Shown here: in pieces, positions 13,201 through 23,900 of the stretch
Layout of the letters: the number at the start of each line of letters is the position of its first letter
Numbering within the stretch: the first letter of the stretch is position 1
DNA from: Clytia hemisphaerica
Taxonomy: Eukaryota; Cnidaria; Hydrozoa; Leptothecata; Clytiidae
Reading direction: 5' to 3'
NCBI GenBank assembly: GCA_902728285.1
Contig: CACVBU010000165.1
Span: 124,001-188,000 of the forward strand
DNA length: 64,000 nt
Position numbers and translations under genes: made by a program
Notes under the pieces: generated by a model
What the model was told of the DNA's origin: nothing
Database searches by the model: none
Seen by the model: the letters and a program-made list of their open reading frames with translations, nothing else

Positions 13201-16200
13201 TCGCAAGGTTTTGGGCACCCTTTTATTTATAAATTGCCATCTTCCAATCTTTTGGTATTGTTCCCTCAGACAATGTCTTGTTCATGATGATAGTGAGGGG
13301 TTCGGCTAGATGGTCAATCAGTCCAACTAACATTTCCGGGTGTATATCATCCGGACCGAAGGATTTACTCATGTCCAGCAATCTTATCTGTTTTCTCATC
13401 ATATCTTCTGTTATGATGATGCTCTCAACTTGATTCTCCGTTCGTGTAGGAAAGTCGGGAATCGTTCCTGGGGGCTCATTGGTAAAGATGCTGCAAAACT
13501 GTTTTTGTAGGATGTTAGCCTTGTCGAGATCGTCAAGTTTAATCGATGATTTGTCATATCAGGGTTTTCAAGTAGTGGTGAGACTCCGTTTAGATCTTAC
13601 ATGAGACCAAAATATCCTTAGCTTTTCCTCGGATTTATCACAAATGCTTTTTTCATAAGTCCTGTGGGCCTTTGACATGAAACGATTAACTCTGTTTCTT
13701 ACAATAGTGTAATTGACACGATGACGATCTCTGTCGAAAGGTGCAGATCTTAACCACCTTCTATGGAGCGTTTTCTTTAACTTGATTTCAGCTTGAAGGT
13801 TCTTATTAATTGGAACTACTTACCTTTTTTCCTCCAAAAATCATTTCCAACTTCTTTCAAAGGGACAAATCGATTTCTGAGATCAATGACAACTTTTTTG
13901 ACCGATTCCCAAAGATCTTCCACTGATTTATTCACGGATGCATTTTTGAAACCTTCTTTCCATTCCCTCAACGTCGGGTCATTTTTCATTAATTTGAAAT
14001 TGGCTGAAGCATAGATGAACCTTGTTTGCGTAGGTTTGGAGTAGGCGTAGCAAACGAAATTGAAAGCCAACGAACTATGGTCACTTTTTCCTAGTGGTCT
14101 TAGGTAGTCGAGATTCCTAATTTGGTTTTCTTCGCCTGTTAAGATCCAGTCGATGAGGGATGGGTCATCAGTTCCTCTACATCGAGTTGGTTCATTAACA
14201 TTTTGATGGAGATATGCGTCTCTCAAAGCATTTAAGAATTTCTCTTCTTTGCTATCCTCCAGATGCGGGGTGGTCCAGTTTTCCCAATTGATTGTTGGAA
14301 AGTTGAAATCACCTAACAAACATTTGTGCGAATATTTCTTGTTTAATGCAATGGACTTGATCAATAAGTTTAGGTTGTTGTTATTTTCGTTAGATGACGT
14401 AAATCTAGTTGGGCTTCGATAAATGCATGCAACAACGAGCAAATCTTTTCCTGATAGTTGTACTTCAATCATGCAAACTTCATTGAAAGTTGCCGGAGGC
14501 TTGACATCGATCACCAAGTGTTTAATGGAGATATGGACAAATATGACAATGCCACGAGATGCCAACGCCCTTGATCTGTATCTAGGTTAACTTGGCTAGC
14601 AATTTTTTAGTCATCGAATTCATATTCATGTAGCTCCTTCAAGGCACCTGCTTTTGTCTTAGCTTCGCAGATTGCAATTATATGGGGTTTTTCTTCCCGG
14701 GCCATGGACTGTAATTCTTTTTTCTTAAACGATGTTAACTGATCTGGATTTCTATAAAGAATCTTCATCACTTTTATTACTTGTTTTGTTTATTGAATTA
14801 GTATATGTAATCACACGATAACGAGTGCAATTCGAATATAATTGCACGAGTGACTTTTTTGCTATTAATTTTCCGAGTCCGAAAGGACGAGGAAAATTCG
14901 AAACAAAAAAATCACGAGTGCAATTTTCGAATTGTACGAGTTATTATGTGATTACGAGCTAATTGCACAATGGCTTTCACTACTTTTTCCCAGTTAGGAA
15001 AGTAAATTACAGAAATTAAAGCGAGAGTTTTATATTGTTATCTGCTCTCTGTTTTTCTTTTATTGTTGTTCATAGTTTTTCTTTCTCATGAAATGAATTT
15101 CGAATGCAATTAAAACGTTCGATGCAAAAAAAGATGTAAGAAAAAACATTAAAATCAATTTTGTAAACATTGGCGCGGCATTGAAGAGTGTGATTGATCT
15201 CTACAGGATGCAATTAACGATTAATTGCTCTCTTTGAAGGAGCGCCAAATGAGAAAAAATAACTCATCGTGCGATTAGCTTCATTATACAATGTTTGATA
15301 ATCACGCCGCATTCAAATTATTTTACTCTCCAACGTTGTTCAAATAGGGGATACATCTGTTTTCCATAGCTAGAGCTTGTCCTTGGATTATGGGAGTTGG
15401 GTTGAGGATTATCAGATTTTACAAATAGCAGGGGGTTGGGGTTGATAAGTGATATAAGATGGGGGTGACCCTATGTAGTTAGTGTTGGCCTTTTTCAGGT
15501 GGGACTTGGAGGGATGTTTTTTATTATGTTCACATTTCTACTTTTGGGAATCCCGTCAATATTCTATCTATTTGGAGTGGCTTTGGAAACGATAAACGGT
15601 ACAACGGACTAGACAATTTTACACATTTTTTATCACGTATTTCTTTGGTATCGGGGTAACTGGACAATATGAAGTGTTTTTGAATTTTCTATCTTGCAAA
15701 TAATAAAATACCTCCCCTTAGAATCCGCCCGTCATGTACACAGAAGATTACCAAGTGGCAGCCGTCAAAAGTTATTTCCCACTTTTCGATGAATACAAGA
15801 AAAGCTATTTCGTTGGTGAAATGATCTGGAATTTCGCTGACTTTGCAACTGCTCAAGGTTTGTATGTTTGTAGTATGATGAAGACAAAGGAAACAATTGA
15901 AATATTCACCCAATCTTTTTCATTAAATGCATTGTAAAAGCCTAGCTTTTCAGAGTACTTGATAAGCTTGACTGTTTTAATTTTTTTTCTCTTGGGTATT
16001 TTTTAATTCTGTTTGACAATTTTTCAAACCTTCCCTTTTTACATGGACTTGTCAAGCCCAAGCAAAGCTAAAGGAAATATTACAAAGCGATCAAATGGTC
16101 GCATAACGAGATCACATTGAATTTTTGTGTGGTAATTTACCATCAAGCGGAACTACTTTCATCATAACTCTACAATATATTGTTTTGCAGGAACTACACG

Positions 16201-16465
16201 AGTAGCGGGCAACAAGAAAGGTCTATTTACACGTAGTCGCCAACCCAAACGTATTGCATACGTTATCCGTGAACGTTACCGTAAGATGCCGTCATTGAAT
16301 CTTGTTCACACCACGGATGAGGAAAAGAAGCGTACCACGGCTAATACGAAGTCGCTGGAGGAGTACGATGATTTGACGGATTATAACGGCGAGACGTACT
16401 ACGACCAAGATTTTACGAACGGAGGTGTGTCGGACGATGGAGTTGATATTATTCCTGCTCTCTGA
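1245..16465 (+). CDS. GUSB: beta-glucuronidase, eight 3' exons (partial gene)
   Basis: Lysosomal glycoside hydrolase family 2 enzyme that removes terminal glucuronic acid from glycosaminoglycans. Exons: 1245-1351, 1686-1832, 4198-4373, 4914-5060, 9574-9658, 10718-10894, 15722-15857, 16191-16465. All join in phase with GT-AG introns and give about 415 residues. Visible landmarks are [15 protein letters not shown], the DECPGVG loop, VMWSVANEP with the acid/base Glu (codon 5020-5022), TEYGA with the nucleophile Glu (10859-10861), EMIWNFADF, and [15 protein letters not shown] near the end. The match to vertebrate GUSB runs nearly gap-free from the end of the beta-sandwich domain through the whole TIM barrel. 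The N-terminal half and signal peptide are outside the window. After RERYRKM the protein has about 50 acidic, low-complexity residues, longer than the short tail of human GUSB. No frameshift or internal stop was seen, so the gene looks functional. Confidence 0.95.
2130..3949. mobile_element. large fold-back element with TTAA ends
   Basis: The terminal inverted repeats read GAGCCATTTTTTT... inward and are flanked by TTAA (2130-2133 and 3946-3949), the target of piggyBac-type transposases. The left arm (about 2240-2660) is repeated inverted at about 2783-3190. The outermost left 100 bp recur inverted at about 3850-3945. The right arm is therefore interrupted by about 660 bp of unrelated DNA (3190-3850). 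No transposase ORF is present. It lies in the GUSB intron between the second and third exons of this window. Confidence 0.75.
4420..4583. mobile_element. short MITE, terminal motif GCACCATTGCAATG
   Basis: Palindromic element in a GUSB intron. GCACCATTGCAATGTCTTC on the left is mirrored by GAAGACATTGCAATGGTGC on the right. A second inner inverted pair includes TGATTGGTTG and CAACCAATCA-like segments. A diverged copy lies at 24681-24803, upstream of an exon of the RILP-like gene. Confidence 0.7.
5132..6087. mobile_element. fold-back MITE with TA target duplication
   Basis: Two arms of about 330 bp (5132-5455 and 5755-6087) are inverted copies of each other, ending GTGAGGTC and GACCTCAC and flanked by TA (5130-5131, 6088-6089), as for Tc1/mariner-type insertion. 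Each arm contains the palindrome TGATGACGTCATCA. About 300 bp of spacer separates the arms. There is no coding capacity. A diverged single arm occurs at 31218-31452. Confidence 0.75.
6088..8092. other. intronic AT-rich stretch without recognised features
   Basis: Part of the 4.5-kb GUSB intron between exons 4914-5060 and 9574-9658. I see no exon, no inverted repeat of note and no ORF with recognisable similarity. There is a short ATA microsatellite near 8069-8085. Confidence 0.4.
8126..8702 (-). pseudogene. non-LTR retrotransposon ORF1 fragment
   Basis: An open minus-strand frame without a convincing start, running from about 8702 to a stop at 8126-8128 (about 190 codons). It reads like the ORF1 protein of L2/CR1-class LINEs: a helical start ([20 protein letters not shown]), a central RRM-like strand pair ([29 protein letters not shown]) and a basic C-terminal part ([14 protein letters not shown]). 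ORF1 proteins bind the LINE RNA. No endonuclease or reverse transcriptase follows directly, so this is a fragment. The broken LINE at 11304-14768 is on the same strand in the same gene, so both could come from one family, but that is inference. Confidence 0.6.
8865..9121. mobile_element. MITE with CACGTTTTTT ends
   Basis: Terminal inverted repeats CACGTTTTTTTT... and ...AAAAAAAACGTG are flanked by TA on both sides (TA is both target and repeat edge). Inner sequence repeats ATGTTCTTA words. A near-complete relative is at 20007-20266 and a decayed one at 9333-9479. Confidence 0.7.
9333..9479. mobile_element. decayed relative of the CACGTTTTTT MITE
   Basis: Starts ACACGTGTTTTTTTAAGA and ends TATATAAAAAACGTG, with inner words (AAAGCCTTAGGATG, TAGTTTGCTTCTTAT) matching the element at 8865-9121 with many changes. 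It ends about 95 bp before the GUSB exon at 9574. Confidence 0.45.
11125..11213. mobile_element. 89-bp MITE, CCCAGCTGG/CCGGCTGGG ends
   Basis: Very short palindromic element: CCCAGCTGGCA at the left, GCCGGCTGGG at the right, with repeated ACGTT words between. The same ends and inner ACGTT words occur in the element at 18786-18883. Confidence 0.6.
11304..14768 (-). pseudogene. CR1/L2-like non-LTR retrotransposon, broken, antisense in a GUSB intron
   Basis: On the minus strand, in order: an APE-type endonuclease (first residues near 14768, then 14565-13816, with [10 protein letters not shown], the catalytic-region SDHSSLAF and the SLIDWIL strand), a degraded central part (13800-12925) and the C-terminal half of the reverse transcriptase (12290-11304, with [13 protein letters not shown] and the catalytic FADDTK motif), followed by the usual LINE C-terminal region ([16 protein letters not shown]). 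Frameshifts separate the parts, and a 567-bp element (12355-12921) sits inside the reverse transcriptase. Full-length ORF2 proteins of this class are a single frame of roughly 900-1000 aa, so this copy cannot be active. No ORF1 was seen upstream of the endonuclease. Confidence 0.85.
12355..12921. mobile_element. hAT-like MITE inserted in the LINE reverse transcriptase
   Basis: Terminal inverted repeats CAGGGGGGGGGGTCATGCAG and CTGCAAGACCCCCCCCCCTG with GCTTTTT repeated on both sides (12348-12354 and 12922-12928). A 7-8 bp duplication and CAGGG ends are typical of hAT elements. The interior repeats short ACTGCAA / TTAGTACAC words and has no transposase. On removal, the LINE frame on either side is contiguous in sense. 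Confidence 0.75.
14807..14955. mobile_element. MITE, GTAATCACACGATAACGAG ends
   Basis: Inverted repeat: GTAATCACACGATAACGAG left, CGAGTTATTATGTGATTAC right, with a second inner pair around GAGTGCAATTCG. A further weaker inverted pair (AGCTAATTGCACAATG near 14957 and CGTGCGATTAGCTT near 15278) follows, so this may be part of a larger composite reaching about 15290. Confidence 0.55.
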
Positions 16466-16842
16466 ATGTTGTGTTGTGGATCAAGTGTCACTCTTCCTGA
16501 AACTCTTCAACCGGTCTAGAATCACTTTGAATCTAGTAGAAGTTCGTAATTATTTGCACTATAAGTGATAATCTTCCCCGGCAAACAAAAACTTATATTC
16601 TTAAACATGGCAAGAGGAAATTTATTGAAAATTCATCAATTTTCGTGATGAAGGTGCCTAAATTAGGCCAAATTTTATTCGGATCTTCAATCTTTGATCC
16701 GCCTCAGAGGTTAAGCCTATTTTGCTTATTGAGCTATATTTTAATGTAGCTTTTAGTAGCAGCTATTCTTATTTATATTTAATTTGTTTTACAAATTGTA
16801 AATGGCAGGTAGATGGTTTAAGATTTGATAATTAAAATTTTC

Positions 16843-16848
16843 AATAAA
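16843..16848 (+). terminator. polyadenylation signal of beta-glucuronidase
   Basis: Canonical AATAAA about 380 bp after the GUSB stop codon, followed by an AT-rich stretch. It is the first clear canonical hexamer downstream, so it is the likely 3' end signal. The RILP-like gene begins 1.15 kb further on. Confidence 0.5.
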
Positions 16849-17156
16849 ATATAAAGTACAAGCAGCTCCTTTTAAAGTAAGCTTTGCTAAACGATGAAAT
16901 AAAAATATATTAGGACTTATTAGATTGGATTTTATCTTTGTACATAGAATTAGAATTAAAAATCATTTATGGAGGTTTTTTAAAAGAAAAATTGAAATTT
17001 TATTAGCAATTAAAGATTTATATGAAAATTTTAGCAATATGGAAATTTTTTAAATATAGAAAACTTGAAATTTTAGTAGCAATTAATCTATTTATCTACA
17101 ATAAAAGATATAAAATTTTAAAAAATTACATAAGCTTTCTACGGAGAGGTCGAAAT

Positions 17157-17305
17157 ACAGTAGACTCTCGCTAATTCAAATTTCTATTAATCGAATCTTT
17201 TCTTTAATTCGAACTAATTCTCAGTTCCCGTCAAGGAGAAACCCTCGTAAAATATTTTCAGAAAGATTCGAATAATAGAGGTTCGAATTAGAGGGAGTTG
17301 ACTGT
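17157..17305. mobile_element. short palindromic repeat with ACTCTCTCTAATTCGA-type ends
   Basis: Left end ACAGTAGACTCTCGCTAATT, right end AATTAGAGGGAGTTGACTGT, with inner TTCGAAT/ATTCGAA words. A related palindrome is at about 31105-31185. It lies between GUSB and the RILP-like gene. Confidence 0.5.
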
Positions 17306-17969
17306 TTCACGACACTTTGCCATCAATTGTTTTAATCTGTTTTTTTTTACATAACAATCTTTTGCGATCTTTTGTTTTTCTTTGAAGCTTTGGTTCTTAT
17401 CTTTTCACCGCAATTAGATTTTAAGAACCTCAACGTCTGTGCTGTTTACAATCTTTTGCTATTATTTCTCAAAGTAACATGTAATTTCTAGACATCTTTC
17501 CTTTGGCTGGATGTCCTTATAAGCCAGACTCTTTATGTTCTTTCTATAACACTGTCAAATTCTAAATTTTGTCTCACCTGTTTAGTTTTTGCTTTAAATT
17601 TTTATTTCTAAATGTATTTGCTGTTCATAACCACCATATAAATATCCATGTTATTTATTTTTGAAACGGGGGGGGGGCGTACGGTCCAAAAATTATTTCG
17701 GTGTTTGCAACCCCACACCCTCACTGAATTGGACAGCTTATTCATCACTTCTATTTTCTTTATTTTCAGACAAAAAAATACATAGAAAAAAATAAATTAA
17801 CAAAAAAATACAACGACATACGAAAGAACATCATTAAATTATTGTGAAAGGAAGATGCTAAATATGACTTGAAAAATATTGAAGCGACAGAGGACGGAAC
17901 ACAGCACTGTATCAAACTTGTTTTGAAATATTTATTGTTCGCACTCAATGTTGGTCTTGTTATTACTGA

Positions 17970-17977
17970 TGACGTCA
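17970..17977 (+). promoter_or_regulatory. CRE-like palindrome upstream of the RILP-like start codon
   Basis: Perfect TGACGTCA 19 bp before the start codon at 17996. Its position would place it at or just inside the transcript start, as in many short CREB/ATF-type promoters. The same 8-mer also occurs inside the transposon at 5132-6087, so chance or transposon origin is possible. Confidence 0.3.
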
Positions 17978-17995
17978 TAATATTTGTTGGTTGCC

Positions 17996-20900
17996 ATGGA
18001 GAAAGAGATATTTGCGGTATCGGACGTATACGAGCATGCAGCTTCCATTGGGAAAGACATCGAACAGATAGTCCAAGAATATGGAAAAGAAGCTATCGAA
18101 GGTGTGTATTCCACAAACTCGAATCCAGTCCTAACAATTTCTATATATTTCTATTATTTTGGAAGAATTTAGTGGCTTATAGGCTACTTGGAATATATTC
18201 GATCCTAGCTTGATGGTCTAATCTTAAAGCTAAAAGTTAAAATTGCACTTAAAAATAAGGTGTGGTTTTTGAAGTCTTACAGGGAATTCCCTTTGTTTCA
18301 AATATCATCACCATCATTGTAGGTTTCTTTTTAGTATTCGAGCAGGAACTAAGACACGTTCGATACATAAACCGTTTAAAATCCTTTCTTAATTTCACAA
18401 TAATATTGCCAAATAATATCATAATAACATAAACATAAAGTCTAACTTAACTTACACTTACTGTATTTCTACATTCAACTATACTTATTATTATCAGATA
18501 CGGGAAAACTAATATTCTTTTCACTCCATATATAGACATCATGCCGAAGATTGTATACGTGTTGGAACAATTAGAAACGCTAGCAGAACGTCACCAGGAC
18601 GATCAAGAGAAACTAGCTGGTCTGATGATCGAACGTGAAAAATTCATGATCCATGCCAACAGAGATAAAGCTATACAACGGCAGCTTGAAGAGGTAAGCT
18701 GTCTTTTCTAGTGTAACGATTAATAAAGTTTCATTAGTTTGGACGATATATATGCATAAAATACACAACCCTAGAATAGGCCATACCCAGCTGGCACACA
18801 ACGTTGTTTCAACGTTTATTTAACGTTCACAACGTCCATATAACGTTAGATGAACGTTGAAATAACGTTGTTCACCGGCTGGGTATGCGCCATCTTTATT
18901 CAGTGTCACTTTAAAAATCCTTGTCTATTACCCTAACGGCAAAACGGTGCTTGGTCTTTTTAGTAACTAATTACTCCAGCATAAATCATTTTAATGATAA
19001 CATCATATGATTGATTTGTCTTCTGCAACAGAGCTGTCACCCAGGGACATGATAATTTATCCCCTTTCTACTGGCTGAAGAAAAGGTATACTGGAGTAAA
19101 TTGTCATTCAATAGACCGTCACGTTCTCCTAAACGACTACCTTATCGGGGAAAACTTCGTCGGGGAAAAGTGACGAAATTTTGGCTAAGTGACGAATATT
19201 TTTCCCCGACGAAAATTTTCCCCAGCCTTAATGCGTTTACCAACTACCAGCAAGTGACGAATTTTTCCCCGACGAAAATTTTCCCCAGCCTTAATGCGTT
19301 TACCAACTACATACCAGCAAGTGACGAATATTTTTCCCCGACGAAAATTTTCCCTGACGAAGTTTTCCTCGATAAGGTATTTTGTTTTTCGATTTTATAG
19401 AAACTAGCATATATGGAAGGACTCGTCACAAAGGACAAAAAAGATATGGAACAGAAGCTAAAACGGCTAGAACACGAAAACGACAGTCTAGTTGAAGAAC
19501 TTGAAAAACACGGTGACGGAGAATCAATCAAATCATCCAAGGAGAAGAACAAAAGTGGTATTAAAACGTATTCTTTTACCTTTTATGGAGTTCTCTCATT
19601 CTCCATCTCATTGCTTATTTCCATCTCGTTTACTTTCTATAACGGTACGTCGGACCTTATATCGAATATTTGGTCTTTGCCATGATAATATAGATTCTGA
19701 TACTAGAATGACGAGAAAAATGACAATAAAATTACATTTAACTAAAACACCGTACAAAGTACACTGAAATCGACGAATTACGCGTTCAACATAACCTGAT
19801 TGACCAAATTGACTAATGTTAATATTTTTTTGTTTATTATATCATTTGGGCAAGTTCATTTTTATGAAATATTATTCTCTACGTACATATAATGCAGATA
19901 CCAAAAACCTTCTTACACAAGTTATTAGGGCCGACAATGAACCGATGTTTTATATTTTGCGCAAGGATCAGCATGTAAAAAATGGAAATACTGTACTTCT
20001 CCTGTATACACGTTTTTTTATAAGAATAACTAAAATTTTTGAAGCCTCCGGATGTTCTTAACTTTGAGTTCTAAGCCTAAAAATGTTCTTAACATGTTCT
20101 TATTTTCACAATCTTTTGAGTATTTTTGTCCATTTCCTAAGACATTTTGAGTCTGCAAAGCCTTAAAGTGTTCTTAATATTTTTCCCTTCGAAGACTTAT
20201 GTTCTTACATTGTTTGTTCTTATATAGTTTATTCTTATATAGTTTGTTCTTATAAAAAAACGTGTAGTATTTGAAGAAAGAGAATTTTTTTACCGCCAGT
20301 TAGGGTTACTTTCATAAGTGAGGGGTATTTTTCATCTCCTCTAAACGTTGGAAACCATTACAAGACTAGCTATATGACTACCACACATAACACTCCAGCC
20401 TAATTATAGAAATTGAAACGTTGTTTATAGCTGATGAAGGTTACCCCTCTTTTGTTGAGGTACCCCTCTTTTGTGGAGGTACCGCTGTTTTTTTTAGGTA
20501 CCCCTCTTTTATTGAGGTACCCCTCTTTTGTTGAGGTACCCCTCTTTTGTTGAGGTACCCCTCTTTTGTTGAGGTACCCCTCTTTTGTTGAGGTACCCTT
20601 CCTCCGCCTCATCAACAGTATTGATAAAGTTCCTTCGAACGCGTTGTTGGGAAGTCTGAAATCTTTTCAGCATACAGGCTAAAACTCACGCACACAGCAC
20701 GTATTAGTTATATTATGAAAACGCACGCACACTTTAATCCGACGTCGAACGTTTATGTAAATGATATATTTTTGTAAATAATAGTTTTTTCTACTCTAAT
20801 TTTTTTTTTGAAAAAATGGGCGTTTTCAACAGTTTACCCTTGGTCCGATTAATAATATTGATTTCTATTTCAAATGAAAATATTACCTGAATTTATTTTG

Positions 20901-23900
20901 CTTTTAGCTTTTCAAACTCGCTTCAAAATTGATAATTAGTACTTGAGTAATTTTACTACTGTTCCCATTAAAGGGAACTAATGTTATCGAGGGAAAGAGG
21001 GCGTATGTCACATTTTGATGGTCTTAAGTAACATCCAAATTTATTTTAGTTTTTCTTTTCGTAACATTAACGACGCAACTTAACCGTGGACAATACTGTA
21101 CTTGTCTTTGTTAACCATTTTATTTTTTAAGGCAAAAAGAAAAGACAGTTCTTCTTTTGGTTAATGGATGCAATATTGAGTGGGAAATTGTCTTTTTATA
21201 AAGGTACAAGTTTTTCACGCAAGCACAGTGAGATGAAACAATTAGTTAAAAATATCGGAAGCGGTCCTTTCTATTGGGTTATTCCAAATATAGTCTGTAC
21301 CCCCTTTGTTGAGGAGGTGAGACGTCCAGGGTGGTCTTCTTTTTCGATTTTAAAAATCCAGGGTGGTCAGCAAAATGAGGTTGAAAATCCAGGGTGGTAA
21401 ATTTTGAGTGTAAAAATCTAGACTTGTCAGTAAAATGAGCTGGAAAATCCAGGGTGGTCGAAAAACCCAGGGTTGTCCGAAATATGAGAAAGAAAATCCA
21501 AGGGGGTCGCGAAAAAATTGGAAGAAAAATCTAGCGGGGTCACTTTTCCAAAAAAGACCTCCTAAACAGAGGGGGAACAAGTTTTTCTGGAATAGCCCAT
21601 TCTACCCTTAATGGAAATCTTCAATCTACTGAGACTCTTAATGAGCTTTGCTTACGTGAAATTAGCTCAAGTTATTTTTAACCATTCATTGTGTTCCAAC
21701 AGATTTTTGACTAGGTTCTATCAACCATATGGCATTCAGAACGCTTATTATTTTTAAAGAAACCATCATACAGAAATCTTTTCATGCATGTTTTTGTTAT
21801 CATTGTAAAATTTTGCATTTTTCTGCACCGCACTTATTTTTTTACATTATATAAGTTATAACCTAACGTCATTATTTTCTTGTGCATTTTATTGTTTTCT
21901 GCACTGATTAATTTCAACATTTTTCTTTGGCCCGCAATCTGCACAAACAACTATTTTACCGTATCTTACTGACCAAACTGAAATTCTGATAATTTTACGA
22001 AAACTGGAGTTAAATAATAATAGATGTATAAAAAACTTTGGTGATGACTTAGAAGAAGGTCACCATGACTACAAGATGACACCTTTTTACCGACCAATAT
22101 ACATACTTCACATTAGTATTCTTAGACTACATATAACTTTTTCAAGAATTTTTGCCTTAACAAGACGTCGTACACTTAACACACTTAAAGACTAATCAAA
22201 TCCAACGATTAATGTGGTTAAAATTGTTAATAATGTAATCGACGAGATTGGAGATTGGAGATAAAAAAGCGACCTCCCTTACTCACCATAATAGCGAATT
22301 TATGTTTTTCCTTTTCATTTGACGGAGACGGTTAGTTTTTTATTTGCCTAAATCCTAACTGACTAAAGACGACGTCAAATCATCACTTTTATCGTCCTTG
22401 GGTTTTCAGGTCAAAACTGCGGGCTTTTCCGTCACCCGATGTCCTCAGAAGAGTAGATGCATAAACTCGCTAATTGTTAACAGTTAGTCTCGACCACGCA
22501 ATTTGTAGCACAATGTTATCACTCTGTCTCACTCACGTATTTAGGTGTTTAATAATTTTGCACTCTATATTTTATCTTGAATTATTCACTACAAATGGGG
22601 GTGGAATGCCTTTCCCATAGACCTGAGATCAAGTGTCTTTTGTCAAGGATGGTTTTTCAAGTTATATGAGTAAATCTAGGAATTTAAAAGTATAAACATG
22701 CACAATGAATAGCCCAGGCGTTTGCCACTAATTTTATAGCTTAAATTCAAAATTAGAAGCAAACACCTGGTCCGTTTTGGGTGCTTTTGTATAAAACATT
22801 GCATTATGTATATCACGAACTTTAGACGGATGACAATCTTTCTGGTTTGTTTACATTTTATTACTGCTGCCCATCATAACATTTCATTGCGGCCTGCCCT
22901 TACCTTTTTGCTCGAAAAATTGTTATAAATTTTTGTATTGCTATGAAATGGAGCCTGACCGGCCTGACGATTCCTCTAATTTCTCTAAAAATTAAGGCAA
23001 TTAAAAAAATGACCAAAAAACTCATTAAAGGGACAGACATAAAAGTACTGACGAAATTTGTAAACAAACCGTATGCAGCGGGATACAAAATCAAAACAAA
23101 TGTCACATGTTAAAATAAAAAAATCGAAACAAATGGCTGATTTTGATCTTTTCAATTGCTTTACAAGTTTGTTTTGGACACGTGATTTTAATTGTTCTCT
23201 TTAATGACACGTGGTTCGCGCAATGTTTACATTTTACTACTTTTATGTCCCTTTAAGGCCCCCCTTTAACCCTATTCAACCTAGGCTTTTAGGGGCGGTT
23301 CAGAACTAGGGGGGGCTTTTCCTGTACCACCCCTTAACTTTTGATCTAGTGGGTCTTTTTGGATGAAATTTGGCACACAAGATCCTTGTGACGTAAGGTA
23401 ACTTTTGACAAAAATTTTTTTTGATGACGTCACTCATCATGCCCAAAGTGAGCAAAAACCGAAAATTTCCTTTGTTCTTATAAATAGCTATTGTATTCTA
23501 ACAAAGGCTTTAGAAAAAAGTTGCCTGAGTTTAAAATGCTTATTTTATCCTAAATATTCAATAAATTACGGTTTAAACGATATATTTGACAATGAAAATA
23601 AACTTGTATTGGAAAAGTGTCAATTTTGTGACACCTTACTGTCAGAAATGTCATCATGCTCAAGGTGTGAAAATATTTAGGTGTCAATTTTTTTTTTATT
23701 TTGAAGCTAAATAAAAGTTAGGAATTTACAGAAAATTTCACGGCAAAAGCTCTATTATTTCAGGAGCTATTAGCAATAGTTTGACCTCCGAACAGAAAGA
23801 GCCCCCCCCCCCCTAGGCCGAATAGGGTTAAGGAAAATTAAGAAAAAATCCCGTTAATATTGACACACCCGCACTTTTCTTCCATTCACCATTATGCATT

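Noticed and set aside
20400-20615. Repetitive ORF on the minus strand
   Set aside because: It is produced by a 19-bp minisatellite inside an intron; the codon pattern follows the DNA repeat.
23405-23680. 91-codon ORF with several CxxC pairs
   Set aside because: It lies wholly inside a TTAA MITE and is broken in the sister copy at 32659-33238.
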